Shown: positions 42,757-54,084 of the stretch, one piece after another
Position numbering within the stretch: the stretch's first letter is position 1
Layout of the letters: each line of letters starts with the position of its first letter
Assembly: GCF_000315625.1 (NCBI RefSeq)
Contig: NW_005434648.1
Coordinates: 67,374-131,373, forward strand
DNA from: Guillardia theta CCMP2712
Lineage: Eukaryota > Cryptophyceae > Pyrenomonadales > Geminigeraceae
Length of the DNA: 64,000 nt
Direction: 5' to 3'
Translations under genes and position numbers: made by a program
The notes under the pieces: model-generated
Told to the model about the DNA's origin: nothing
The model's input: the letters and a program-made list of their open reading frames with translations, nothing else
Database searches by the model: none

Positions 42757-44206
42757 CTATGGTGTTAGCTGCTCTCCTTCCTTTCCGTCCAAGGCTCCAT
42801 AGAGGAGCATGTAGGCAGTGAAGGAATCCCTCGATCGCTCCATCTGGCACGGCAAGGGGAACGAGTCAGCTGGGACCGGAGCAGGGCGAGACCTTACGGG
42901 CTGAAGGAACTTCTGGACGTGCAGGCCGCACAGTGCGCTGACGTTGGAGTCGTCAAAGTGATTCCAACCTGAGCTTGACCTGGGCACTCTCAACCCACCA
43001 ACTGAGGATGCTGACTCCAGCTCTCACCTACAGATCACCGTGTAATGGCCCAGGGCTTCTGATAAGTGACTGCGCAGTATCACCGCCAGCAGCTCGTAGC
43101 GCCTCGTAGGGTCCTGTCGCTCGCTGCCTCGAGGTCAGGATCCTGCCAGCGGAGGCAGCGGACGGTACCTGCCGATCAGGACCTCGTGAGACAGTGTTGT
43201 CTGGATGTTGGTGGCGAGACCCGGCTGGGTGAGGTGGATCATGAGGTATGGCGGGTAAGGCGGAGAGAAGCTGGTCCATCGAGCAGCCTCGACCATGGTG
43301 TTGCAGCGAGGACAGGCGTACTTGTCGGCTCCTCCTAACACTTCGACCTGCGTGAAGTTTGGGAAGGTCAAGAGAACGCGGGCCGAGGTAGGGGAAGAGG
43401 AAGGAGGGAGGAGGTAAAGAGTAGTCGAGGAGGGTCAAGGGCACGCACTGATGATCGACTGTACAAAAGAAAGTTGATGGAGGCGCTGTCTTCAACCTTG
43501 AGAGATAGGCTGCATGCTACAGGTGGGACGACATAAGTCCCTCGCGCGTCAGTCAACCACTTCCTCACCTTCCTCCTGTTGGGCGGACACCAGCTCGCAT
43601 TCTTGGCAGCGTGTAGAGTGGACTGACACAGCCCGAAACAAGTTCCTAGCACAACATGAGCCAAATCCCGTGCAGAGCTGGAAACGACTTAGCACTCTGA
43701 GGGAGATCGTCCAGAAAGTGAAGGAAGAGCTCGTGGGCGTCTTGCTGAGCGCCGCCAGAAATTCCGTACTCCTGCACGGGCCGAGTCATCCTCCTCTCCT
43801 CTCCTGCAGGCCTTCTTCCAACCGTCTGCAGGGAAGCGAGCACTTGCGTCGGCGCCATCGCCGTTGCTGCCTGCAGGGGCATCAGGTGGGGCCTGCAGCC
43901 TGGCAAGAAGCCCGTGACCTCATCCATGTCGCGCAGCTGCTGCTGGAGCGCGAGGAGGACGGAGGATTTCATGTCCTCGGGGCTCATGCCGAGAAGAAGT
44001 CGGCGCAGAGGGCGGACATGGCGCAGCATCTGCACGATCACGTTCACGTAGCATGTGTTTCCCGCGTTCAGCAGCCCGATGGGCGGGAGGGTCTCGCGGG
44101 CAGCGAAGGAGCAGCATGCAGGAGTCGCTTCGGAAGCTTGCCTCTTCTCGTCCCTGCAGGGCTTCTCCTCTCCTCTCCTCTTCAGCCGCAGCCTCCCCCC
44201 GCTCAT
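42757..44206 (-). CDS. Ubiquitin-specific protease (USP, family C19)
   Basis: Cysteine deubiquitinase. The Cys box reads PPIGLLNAGNTCYVNVIVQM (catalytic Cys codon about 44051-44053). Downstream are GAQQDAHELFLHFLDDL and a zinc-ribbon pair: TRCQECELVSAQQEE and ACPRCNTMVEAARW. The His box reads YELLAVILRSHLSEALGHYT (His about 43045), then GWNHFDDSNVSALCG with the catalytic Asp/Asn region, and RDSFTAYMLLYGAL at the C-terminus. Cys, His and Asp elements are all present, so the enzyme should be active. It is compact, with hardly any extension beyond the USP fold. Short introns interrupt it. ATG 44206 (MSGGRLRLKRRGEEKPCRDE) is the nearest start; the open frame extends upstream. Stop is at 42757-42759. 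Divergent from the tRNA ligase gene. Confidence 0.85.
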
Positions 44207-44338
44207 CCGATCCTCGCCATCGGCTCCCCCGCCCCTGCCCCGCCCCCCGACTTGCCCCACATGTTTTATTTGGGACTGAGGCAAATAGTCGCATCGGGGA
44301 GCTGGGAGGAGAAGAGAAGCAGGAGGGGGAAAGGGAGG
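44207..44338. promoter_or_regulatory. Compact divergent spacer between USP and tRNA ligase genes
   Basis: 132 bp between two divergent ATGs (44206 minus, 44339 plus), C-rich at the USP side and purine-rich (GGAGGAGAAGAGAAGCAGGA) at the ligase side. It must contain both 5' ends if the starts are right. Confidence 0.4.
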
Positions 44339-47300
44339 ATGGTGACGTTCTATGGAGAAGCAGAGGTATCCTTGTTCTCCTTCCTCCTTCCTCTGCCTCA
44401 TCCTTCCTCTTCTGCTGCCAACCTCTACTGCATGTCACTTCCTCGAACCCTTCTTCCTTCATGCCTCACCTGACTTCTACTGCTCTGCTCGAACCTCTCT
44501 CACACTCCGTCCCTCCTAACTTCTCCTCGTCCCCCTGACCTGTCCCTCTCTTTCTTCTGCTCCACCAGACGATTTTCTTGACCAAGTTCGAGAATGCCAA
44601 CGAAACCACTAGGAAGCTCTACGACGACTTGAGCAGAGGTCGGGCATGCGGGGGAGCTTCGGCGAGTCTACTCACTTGCTGCATGTTGTGCTCTCAAGAT
44701 GGAAAGCACGTTCTAGTCGCCACAGTAAAGTCTTCAGGGTCCCTGCTCATGGTGAGCGGGCGAGACGGGCGGTAGGAACAAGAACTGCTGTGCTGGTGCG
44801 AGCATGACGAGTGTGGAAGGCTCATAGTGGCGAGCAAGAACGGGACAGACAACGTGTACAGTCAGAGCGGGCACTACCTGCTGCTGAAACACCTGCGAGA
44901 CGTGAGAGGGCAGGGAGGGTCGCTAAGAGAAATAACCTGCTGCTGCAGGAGTTTCCGGAGGGTTATCAGGTCAAGTACCGGCAGCTCATCCGTTTCCTCC
45001 AGCACAACAAGCTTTCGCTGGTTCCTCTCCCTCTGCTCTGAATTTGACGCTCAGCATGCACCACCCAGGGATGTGAAGTGATCGCCAACTGTCTGGGAGA
45101 GCATGGAGAAGTCCCCAAGACTGAACATGTCGTCGTCAACGCAGTGTCCTGTAGGACGCGGCTGAAAGCCTTGTCGCCTCTTTTCCTCACTGTTCTTCGA
45201 GTGGGTTTCCTTGTGCAGCCTTGCGTGTCTGAGTTCCTTGCAGAGAGAGTTTCGACTGATCATCCCGGGGATGTACATCTTTCAAGATGGTGAGAAGTGA
45301 GGGGGAGGTCCGGCTGCTGAAGCCTATCGCAAGCTCAAGTCTTCTACTCGACTTACGACAAGTTCCGATGGGACTTCAACGCGAGATGGTGCGACATCCA
45401 TGATGCCATGAAGAGAGAGGCGTGGAAGCACATCGACATGGAGTACGACCGGCTGCACTCAGACCTGCTCGAGGTCTGCTGGGCAATTTGGGAGGAGATT
45501 CAATGTTCCTGACATGATGGCAGGGGTTTGTTGCCTACTGGATACCCAAGGAGGACGTAGCTTTCATGCTTGAGTCTAGTATGAGACATGGATGATGCGC
45601 AAGCATGTGACTGCTTGCTCAGATGGGGATGAAGGATTGGGACTGCTGGGGTTGGCCTCGTTGGAGCAGACGCTGGATCCTCTCGTCAGCAGTACGTCTC
45701 AGCCGACCCAGGAGCAGTGGCCGACCCTCGAGAGCCTCTTGGGGGATGCCGGACAGATGGATACGCTGTATGCTGAGGTGGGAAGGATTCTAGAGCGGGA
45801 GACGGGCGACCGAGTTCTGTCGGAAGCGAGAGAGGCGACATCGAAGAAAGAATCGATGCAGAAGCTCCGGGAGGAGTTTCGCATGTTGATGGCAAACAGC
45901 CGGCCGAGGATATTCGGTAGGGTCTCCTCGTTGCTGCGAGGCTGCGCTGACGGGATGGCAGACAACGACATGGTGGGGTACGGGGGAGTTTCCTTCATGA
46001 AGATGATCAGCGCGTTAGAGCAGCTGCGTCTTCCTCACGAATTGAAAGTTTCCCGTCCCGCCAGCTCCCAGTCGCCGCTCAAGAAGGAGAGCTTCAACGA
46101 GTTCCTCGTCACGGTCCACGTGCTGCAGGACTCCGCCTTTCCCAAGTACGAGAAATACAGGCAAGAGAATGAAGACGAGAACCTGCCGCCTCTGCTACGA
46201 GGATACACGTGGTACATCTCATTTCTCAACGAGGAGGAGGAGCAGGATCGTCCGAGCAAGAAGGCGTGCCTGGAGCAGCAGCAGGAGGAGGAGACACTTC
46301 TTGACATGGATACGCTCTTGTCGCACGGGCCCTTGGAGGGGAGCGTGTGGAAGTTCAAGGTCGTCTCGTACATGATCCGAACCTTCCTCTATCGCAATCT
46401 CGGGAGTGTACTCGCTAAGAATGGCAACAAGGCTTCCTTCCTTCAGAGCACGGAGAGACTCATCGAGTCCTGGGCCCCTCCGATGTCTGTGAAGGAGGAG
46501 CTGTACAAGCGAGCCACCCTCTGGGCTGACAGCATCATGGCTCTTTCCCCTGATGAACGCAACGATCTCGCGCGTGGAAAGTATCTTTCTGTCCTCCGCA
46601 GTCACCTGGACGTCATTGCTCGAGGGCAAGGTGCCGTCGCGTCGAGTCAGGAGGAGGTTGGCATTTACTTTCTCATTTCTCTCCATCCTTGGTTCGAGGA
46701 AACGGCTCGCCTGCTCTCAGACCATCTCGCTCATCGGACGGGATTCCGCCGAAATGTCCTTAAGCCCGAGGACTTGAGCATGGAAAACGCCGTGCTTCTA
46801 GCTGGCATGTCGGGTGTCGTCTTCGGGCAGATCGGGGATGGGCACATCTTCAAGGTCGCTCGTCTCATCTCGAAGCTTCCGCTCAAGACCCGAGCAGCAG
46901 TGGTCGTCATGCATGCGGTGAGCTTGGAGCACGCGGACGCAGAGTGCGACCGCCGAGGACTGGCAGCGGATGCAGACGAGAGGAAGAAGCTCAAGGGCTT
47001 GTGTGCGAGCGTGATGGACCATATGGACAGACTCCAGACGTCGCTTGGGTCGGGAGCTTGCTTCCAGCTCCTGAGCATCTCAGAGGGAGAGGGTGACGAC
47101 AGAAACCAGAGCTGTGAACGGATCATGGCGGCCATGCGCGCAGCTCGGGAGAGGATGATCAAACCCCCGAAGGAGCTGGTGCAGGGAGGACGAGGCTCTC
47201 CTTTTAGCACGATCCACATTGTCATGTTCGTCACTGTGGTGGGATGGGGAAAGAACGCTATCTGCGACAAGGTGACTGGTGCCCGTGCCTGTGTGCGTGC

Positions 47301-48610
47301 CTGACGACTTCTTGCAGCTAGAGGCGATACACAAGCAGTCACTGGCAGGAGGAGGAGGAGGTCTGCATGGGCTGCTGGGGTTGCCCGAGGGAGAGCTGTG
47401 CGTGCTGGAGGGCGACCATCTGAAGAAGACGTTTTGGACTGAAGTAGAGAAAGTGTTCAGAAGGAAGAGCATGAACCTCCTCATCCTCAACCGAAACTTC
47501 CCCCCCAACTCCTGGGCCACCAGCCTCTCCAAGCTCGACAAGGCCGGAAAGATGGCAGGGAGAAGCTTTCACGTTAGCGCGGCCCTCCCGTACTCGCAGG
47601 CGACTTCGGGATACGCGTTTGGTCTCGCGGACCTCGCTGTCTGCCTCCAGTCGGTTCAGATGCGGAGGAATCACGGTACAAGTTTGGACGGCGAGCAGAG
47701 TCAAGAGACATGCAAAGTGACCAGCATGTTCTTCAACTTCTACAACTACCAAGACTGGGAGACGCTCGCCCAGTCTGTGCGAACTCAACTCACCCGCAGG
47801 GTTGCTGTCGTCCCGTGGCTGAAGGAGGGAGCTGAAGAGGAGCTTGCGAGACACGAGGAGCTCTCAGCGTCAGTCCAGCTGGTGGCTACGATGCCTCAGG
47901 GGATGTTCAACCTCGGCCACGAGACGAGCACACGCGACTGCCTAGCCCGCCCTAAGCACCAGGAGCTCCTCAGCTCACTGCGGTTGTCGCTCGATGAGGT
48001 CGTTGACAACTTGACACGCAGTCTAAGGACATCGTTCGGTGTCAGCGGCATGCAGGACATCGCTCCTCGATACGCCAGCATCGATCTCGATCAGCAGTCG
48101 GTAGTCGCACTCGTTCATAGCGTGTCCTCTCACGTCCCCGAGGATATCGCAAGGAGGCTGCAGGAGTATCAACAGTCTTCTGCTCGCAGGAGGTACCACG
48201 TCACGCTGTGGCATTCTCAATCGCATGCTGTGGAGCTGCTGCAAGAGTTGAGCGAGTTCAAGGGCGCTGCTCAGGTGATCTCGCCAGGTGAGCCGCGAGC
48301 TTGTCTTGGTGTGGTTGTGACGTCTGCGCCAGCTCTCCTCGTGGCCGACGAGTACTGTATCGCCCTCTCTGTTCGCGTGCTCTCCAACGCCCTGAGCCCC
48401 ACCGTCCCTTGCTACAACCAGTTCCCCCATGTCACCCTATGGTGCGTCAAGCCCGACATGGCAAAGCACTCGAACGAGCTGATCGAGGCTGCGGTGGCTG
48501 GAGGAGACAACGGGGGCGACTCTCCCCGCCCCTTCACGCTTGACCTGCAGGAGCTCCAGGACGACGTTGTGCGTTCTTCTCTGTGCGGGACTGTACGATG
48601 GCACTTTTGA
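44339..48610 (+). CDS. RNL: Plant-type tRNA ligase (ligase-kinase-CPDase)
   Basis: Trifunctional enzyme that heals and seals tRNA exons after intron removal (and HAC1/bZIP60-type mRNA in the unfolded protein response). Exon 1 begins MVTFYGEAE; exon 2 has TIFLTKFENANETTRKLYDD. The adenylylation motif is VATVKSSGSLLM (Lys codon 44728-44730, KxxG). Other ligase elements are LIVASKNGTDNVYSQSG, EVIANCLGEHGEVPKTEHVV, LEGFVAYWIP (motif IV) and VWKFKVVSYMIRTFLYRN (motif V) in the long exon up to 47272. A kinase domain follows with P-loop VTVVGWGKNAICDK, then ILNRNFPPNSW. The C-terminal 2H cyclic phosphodiesterase has both HxT motifs: YHVTLWHSQSH (48197) and FPHVTLWCVKP (48428). The order and motifs match the Arabidopsis-type enzyme. 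Asn replaces the usual Ser/Thr after the P-loop Lys. The stop is at 48608-48610. An upstream exon is possible. Confidence 0.88.
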
Positions 48611-49483
48611 TTAAAGCAGTGTTGATTGACTCCATCCCACATCTGCTAGGAAGGCTGTGAGGCTGCATACGTTCTCTCTGATTCAGCATATACTCGCTTT
48701 CGTTTGTTCCTCTGTGTGCTATTTTCTGGCTGCCCGGGCCGTGCAGGCCTGGCCAGTGGACTCGGAGCCTGCCGTGGAGCAGCGCGGCCCGTGGACCGTC
48801 GGACTCCGGGAGGCCCCGGGTACTGTGTGGGGATGCGGGGGGATACATGACCGAGTGGAAATGTTTTTCAAATTTTCAAAACCAGGGTGGGATGAGGAGG
48901 AAGAGACAGGAGAGGAGGGAGAGGAGGGAGAGAAGGGAGAGACAGGAGAGGAGGGAGTGGAGGAAGGGACGGGAGAGGAGGGAGTGGAGGAAGAGGAAGA
49001 AGAGAAAGGAGAGGGGGGAGAGGAGGAAGAGACGGGAGAGGAGGGAGAGGAGGGACGACAGGAGGGAAGAGAGATAGAAGTGAGAGGCAAGAGATGGGAG
49101 AAAACAGGAAGGGAGACGAAAGAGACGAAAGGCACTTTGGGCAATATCCAGAGGCAGAATGACAGCATGGTGCGAAGTGGAGGATTAGGGAGTGTGATGG
49201 AATGATGAGACGAATATTGGAAGAAGTTCAAGGTATCACCAAAGTCTTACTGAAAGAAGTGTGGATATACTATTCAGAGTGCATTACAATGATTCCACTT
49301 ATGTAGGACAGTGAGTGAGGGTGCGAGAGCAGGGGCGAAAGAGATGAAATGAAGGCAACTCCAAAGGACTTAATATTTTTCATGACATCTTCTTTTGCAG
49401 GTCGGCAAACAGCAGATGGCGGCGGCAAATCCTATGCCATGTGATTGATTCTTGATTCTTGGCTGTAGAATTCAAAGGATAGG
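48611..49483. other. Spacer with GAGGGAGAGGA array
   Basis: Includes the array at about 48890-49075. An open frame of 182 codons (48657-49205) has no ATG at its head and is mostly Glu/Gly from the array; it is not called. The promoter of the F-box/WD40 gene should lie at 49200-49483. Confidence 0.5.
48890..49075 (+). repeat. Purine array GAGGGAGAGG with AGACAGGAG insertions
   Basis: Imperfect 6-15 bp purine units (GGAGAGGAG, GAGACAGGAGAGG, AGTGGAGGAAG). Codes for Glu/Gly/Thr in one frame only because of composition. Confidence 0.85.
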
Positions 49484-51497
49484 ATGGAGATAGCAAGAGT
49501 TCTTGACCGTGTTGAGAAGACAGCAGAGAAACTCAATAGTGATTCGCGAAAGATTCTCTTTGAAAAGATTCTGGAATGCGCCAAATCATTTACCCAGCCG
49601 CCCACGAGGGAGGTTGCAAGCAAAGGGCAACTGCAATCGGATGATGATGGCATGAATAGCGACCGGTCGATGATGGAATCGACTCCTGAGAAGTTTCCTC
49701 GCCGCCGTGTGGACGCCAAGACTTCTCAACCAGCAAAGAGCTCAACGAAACGTAGAGCTATCTCTCTGCCTTGTAGGAGCGATCCCCTACTCTTCTGTGA
49801 TCTTCAGGCTGAAGATATGCTGTGCATTTTCCGCTTCCTGAACCATTTCGACTTGCGCAAGGCAATGCTTGTATGCAAGCATTGGAAGAAAGTTGCTTGC
49901 GACGATCGGCTGTGGTCTTGGATCTACTCCAAGTCAGATTTGAAGATGCCCGAGGTGATGCCGAGATCGTGGAGGTGGGAGTTCCTGCGCGCCGAGCAGC
50001 TGCACCAGCGATGGGCCAACGGGATGTACAGAAAGCGAAGACTCGCCGGGCATCGGGGCGCTATCAACTGCATGAGTGCTGAGGGAAACAAGATTGTGAC
50101 GGGGTCGGACGATCACGACCTGAGAGTTTGGAATGTAATGGAAGCAGACGCGAGCTCCGTAAGGCTGCACGCGCACAAGGGGAAAGTGCTCTGCTGTTGT
50201 ATCGTTGGCAAGTTCATCGCCAGCGGGTCCGAGGACTCCCTCGTCATCCTCTGGAACATGTCTAGCGGAAAGGTGAAGGGAAAACTTCGTCAACACCAGC
50301 AGCCAGTCACTTGCCTTGCAACCGACAAGAAGCAGCTCGTTTTCTCTGGAAGTGTTGATATGCAAATTTGTGTCTGGTGCACATCCACTTTGTCCAACAT
50401 CGCTGTCTTGAGAGACCACCGCCTTGCTGTCTTTTGCCTCTCCTTCATCGCTCCTTTACAGCTGCTGGTGAGCGGAGGGAAGGAGTGCGAAGTTCGGGTG
50501 TGGAAGATGAAGGACAAGAACAAATCAACCATCCTCCTCCGAGGGCATTCGGCCTCCGTTACTTGTCTAGACACCACGGACTCCCTCATTGCATCCGGGT
50601 CGGACGATCGATCAGTTCGCCTCTGGGACGCGTTTTCAGGTTCCTGCGCTAGTCTGGGTGACTTTCACTGATCCTCCTCAACCAGGCTTGTGCTTGAGAA
50701 CCTTCCTTGGGCATGGTGGGCCCGTCTCCGCATTGAACTTGGCTGGAAGCCGACTCTTCACAGGGAGGTGAGAGCGCTGGATGAGGAGATGCGTCATGGT
50801 AACTCGAGACGCCTCAGCTTTGACGGGAAAGTTCGGATGTTCGACCTGCTGTCGGGAAGGTGTAACAAGATTATGAACGGTCACAAGAATGTGAGAATTC
50901 CTATTTCAACCCGCTCTGCCTCACTCTTTCTGATGCCAGGCCATCCTGTCCTTGTCTGCTTCAGAGTCGTTCTGCGTCTCGGGAGCCAATGACCACGATG
51001 TTCGGGTCTGGGACTGCAGGAGAGAAACTTGCGGGGAACCTGCTGCAGACACCATCAAGTTGCTAGCAGACAGCTATCCAGGGAGCGCGAACAATAGCAT
51101 GGAGGTGGAGGAATTGACAGACGGTCGGTCTTTTCTCGCGTTGTGACTGCACGTGACCTTTACAGCAGAGGAATACGTCGACGAGGTGTACGGCATGTAC
51201 GAGGAGCCTGAAGCTCGTCGAACGCAGATCCTCTCCTCAGGTCTCTTCCTCCAACAAGGACTCTCCTGCTCTGCTCACATGGTAACAGGCACCAGCTGCA
51301 GCTCGGGATACTCACTGAGAGGACACTCATCTGGTGTTCAAGCGGTGACGCTCATTCGCGATCGGTTTGTCGTGTCGGTGAGTCAGTCAAGGGACTTGGA
51401 CTCCCCGTCCCTTTGCCCCTCACATCCTTCCCCCTTCCTGACTTGTTGTCAGGCGTCGGATGACTATCATGTCTGCGTTTGGGACTTTGCTTTTTGA
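49484..51497 (+). CDS. F-box/WD40-repeat protein
   Basis: Likely substrate receptor of an SCF (Skp1-cullin-F-box) ubiquitin ligase. The N-terminal about 100 residues contain a Ser/Lys-rich linker. An F-box follows (PLLFCDLQAEDMLCIFRFLN, LVCKHWKKVACDDRLW), then a WD40 propeller with at least seven blades: AGHRGAINCMSAEGNKIVTG, GSDDHDLRVWN, VGKFIASGSEDSLVILWN, LVFSGSVDMQICVW, LLVSGGKECEVRVWK, LRGHSASVTCLDTTDSLIAS, FLGHGGPVSALNLAGSRLFT, SFDGKVRMFDLLSGRCNKIM, CVSGANDHDVRVWD, and SLRGHSSGVQAVTLIRDRF, closing at SASDDYHVCVWDFAF. The first exon is long; after 50638 short GT-AG introns of about 40-60 nt interrupt the later blades. An acidic insert (51060-51230, SMEVEELTD, YVDEVYGMYEEPE) interrupts the last part. 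Stop at 51495-51497; it converges with the next gene, 151 bp apart. Confidence 0.85.
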
Positions 51498-51648
51498 GGT
51501 TGCTTGCGCAAGAATCTATCAAGTTCCGAATTCCAATGAATGGGACACGCTGATCAATTGAAGCGACAAATGTTGAGGGTGTCTTTGTGATAAAAAACAA
51601 TACATGGAGCTATGTACAAGTGAGGGAGGCCAAACATAATGCACAAGG

Positions 51649-53286
51649 TCAAAACGACCGATGAGGCAAACCAAATTTGATGGCCGGATGATCTCGTCTA
51701 TCCTGCCACGTTAACAAGGGCTCTGACTTCTTACGAAACATGGAACCAACATCCTTGTTCGGGCTCAAAGACCTCCGCACGTCGTGATGGTCAGTCTCGA
51801 ATCCTCGATCTGCTCGCCACATCCTGTCGTCGTGCACGATCGCCGCATCTCTCCAGCGGTCGTCACCGTCATCTTCATCCTCTTCATTTTCTTCTGCTGG
51901 TACGCGACTTGCGTATCTCGAATGAAGTGATGAGCGAACTCGTTCAGCAAGTCTCATGGCTGTTCGCTCCTCGAAATCCGAAAGAATCAACTCCGGTGTA
52001 TTCGATTCTGCGAGCGCGAGAGTATCGTTGGATTCGATCCGGTCTGAGTTGACTGCTATCCCACAAGCTCGCAGGAGTTCACAAGTTCGCCTGGCAACAC
52101 GCTTTGCTGCAAGGAATGAGTCACGTTTCGAGGTCACTAGAAAGATCTATGTACCGAGCTCTTCTCCTCGCAGAGTAGTCGAGACTTGGACCATTTGTCC
52201 ACCCGCGACCGTTTGAAGAGTAATCGTGACTGCATCTTGATTCCCAGAAAAAGAACCGAGACCGTCGAGGTTATGAGCACTCACGTTTGGTCCAGGGAGC
52301 GAAACAGCTTCATACGCTCTCGAAGGAAGAACCATGTGCACGTCCCTCCTCCCACGAGTGAACTCCTCCTGGAGCTCTGGAGAGTTTCTGAGGACATGAC
52401 TGTCTATGGATCTCCCACTCGTAATGATAGGAAAATCCAGGCTCCCTGCGCCATCTCTGTCCCGTGGGTGCTCGAATGATCTAAACGAACTGTCTTGAAA
52501 CTCGATGCTCTCAGCAGAGTCATCACTTTCAAGCTCGTAGTTTTCATCTTCTCCGAACGGGTTTGCATCTAAATCCTGTGCAGCAAGATCGTCCTCAGAG
52601 GAATCCTACCATCATCGTCAGGAAGAACTCTCCCAGCAATGTACAACATACCGGTGGTGGCATGGCAGGAGCGCTGAAGCCACTGCCGTACCCGTATCCA
52701 TTCCCATACCTATGGCCCGGAAAGCTGTTGGAATCCCTCATGTTCATCGCTGACAAGTCGTCCGCGACGCCAGAATATGGAGAGCGAGCAAGGACATGGT
52801 CAATGTCCGATCGAAATGTTCGCTCGTGCCGTACACGACTTAATCTGGACACATCGTTCAAAAAAAGCAGGCCGAAAGTAAACCGGTCGTTGACCTCGCA
52901 AGTATGTTGTTCTGAGAGTTCTGATAAGCAGAAGTCCTGTACTCTATACATCTGAAGTGAGTGGAGCTACTGGGGCACCACTCGCACATACCTGGAGACA
53001 TGTAGTTGTGCAAATGGTCTCGAGCCATGATGTTGTTATTATGTTCATCCATTACAAACGAGCCTGTAACAGATCATTCAACACACAACCCTTGACTCCA
53101 CCAGCTAGGATACCGCCAAACTCGGTCTGACCATGGTGCTGAAGCAAGAAGATTGTTAGTCTCAAGATAGTCTTTGAGAAAGAGTTCTACCGGGATGGAA
53201 CGGTCAAAGTCGAGCTCGTTTCGATTCAGCGTCGCTTCTCGAGCAGTGATGATTTGAACGAAGCAGAAAAGAAGAACAATAACCAT
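51649..53286 (-). CDS. Signal-peptide protein of unknown function
   Basis: ATG 53286: MVIVLLFCFVQIITA is a compact signal peptide, followed by REATLNRNELDFDRSIPVEL. Later exons include MDEHNNNIMARDHLHNYMSP, VQDFCLSELSEQHTCEVNDR, a Gly/Tyr-rich stretch RYGNGYGYGSGFSAPAMPPP, an acidic part NPFGEDENYELESDDSAES, and VTITLQTVAGGQMVQVST. A last large exon reads TSKRDSFLAAKRVARRTCEL, then ERTAMRLAERVRSSLHSRYA, an acidic NEEDEDDGDDRW run, and PLLTWQDRRDHPAIKFGLPH with stop at 51649-51651. No membrane span beyond the signal is evident. The splice near 52137-52154 is ambiguous (see findings). Unrecognised; the signal peptide and frames are the only firm points. Confidence 0.45.
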
Positions 53287-54084
53287 ATTCGGTGTGAGTG
53301 GGATGCGGAGAGAAGGTGAGAATGAAGTGAGGGACGTTGGAGCAGGAATTTGCGACAGGAAATATTAGGATGACAGAATTGAAGCTGTCAGATCTCGGTT
53401 GTCAGAGAAAGATTGTGAGGAGGAAGGAAGGGAGACAGGCAGGAAGAGGAAAGGAGGGAGGGAGGGAGGAGGGAGGAGTGAGAGAGAGGAGGAAGATAGG
53501 AAGAGGAGAGGACGGAGAAGCAGGTAGAAGCAGGAGAACGCGAAGGAGACTGGGGTCGATGGAGAAAAGTTTTGAGCTACAATGTAGGGGGGCAGATGTC
53601 GGGAGATCCCACCGGTACTATGAGGCTCTACCTGGGGGTGGGGGTGTGGGATGGTCGTATCTACGACAGGGGGTAGGGTGCCATGAATAAAACATACTCA
53701 CACCGGTACTTGGATGTTCTGGGCGTGTCAAAAACGGGGTGGGTGGTCTGCGCAGGGTCGCAATTTGGGGGTGGTCCTGTAACGACCAAGTAACCGATCA
53801 TACTAAAACCGTTACTATCACAGTTACAAAACTCTTAAAGAAACCTCTTAGGGTACCGGAGATGCCGGGAGAATCAGTGGTCAGTGGGGGGACGAGGTTG
53901 TTGGAGAGGGGAATGGCTCGGGGAAACGGGGCAGCGCCTGGTAGGGGTTGAGGAGAGGAGGAGGAGAGCGAGTGAAGTAGGTGCGAGGGAGACAGCAAGG
54001 ATCATTTCCGAGGGAGGAGAGCGAGCTTCGGCGCTATCGTTCTGTGATTGAGAGAGAAATCTTGGGATTCCCAAGTTGTGCAAA
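53287..54084. other. Divergent spacer with G-rich GGTACC / GGGTGGG island
   Basis: A purine array (GGAAGGAGGGAGGGAGG, 53415-53520) leads into an island (53590-53960) rich in GGGGGTGGGGGT, GGTACC and CCGGTACT motifs next to the coiled-coil gene's start. It separates divergent genes (ATG 53286 minus, ATG 54085 plus). Small open frames (117 and 70 codons) have no domain. Confidence 0.55.

Noticed and set aside
48657-49205. 182-codon acidic frame with a hydrophobic head, just after the tRNA ligase stop
   Set aside because: The head lacks an ATG (only GTG) and begins 46 bp after the ligase stop; the acidic part is the purine array.
48870-49231. 170-codon minus-strand Ser/Pro-rich frame overlapping the purine array
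   Set aside because: Shadow of the repeat on the opposite strand with no conserved motif.
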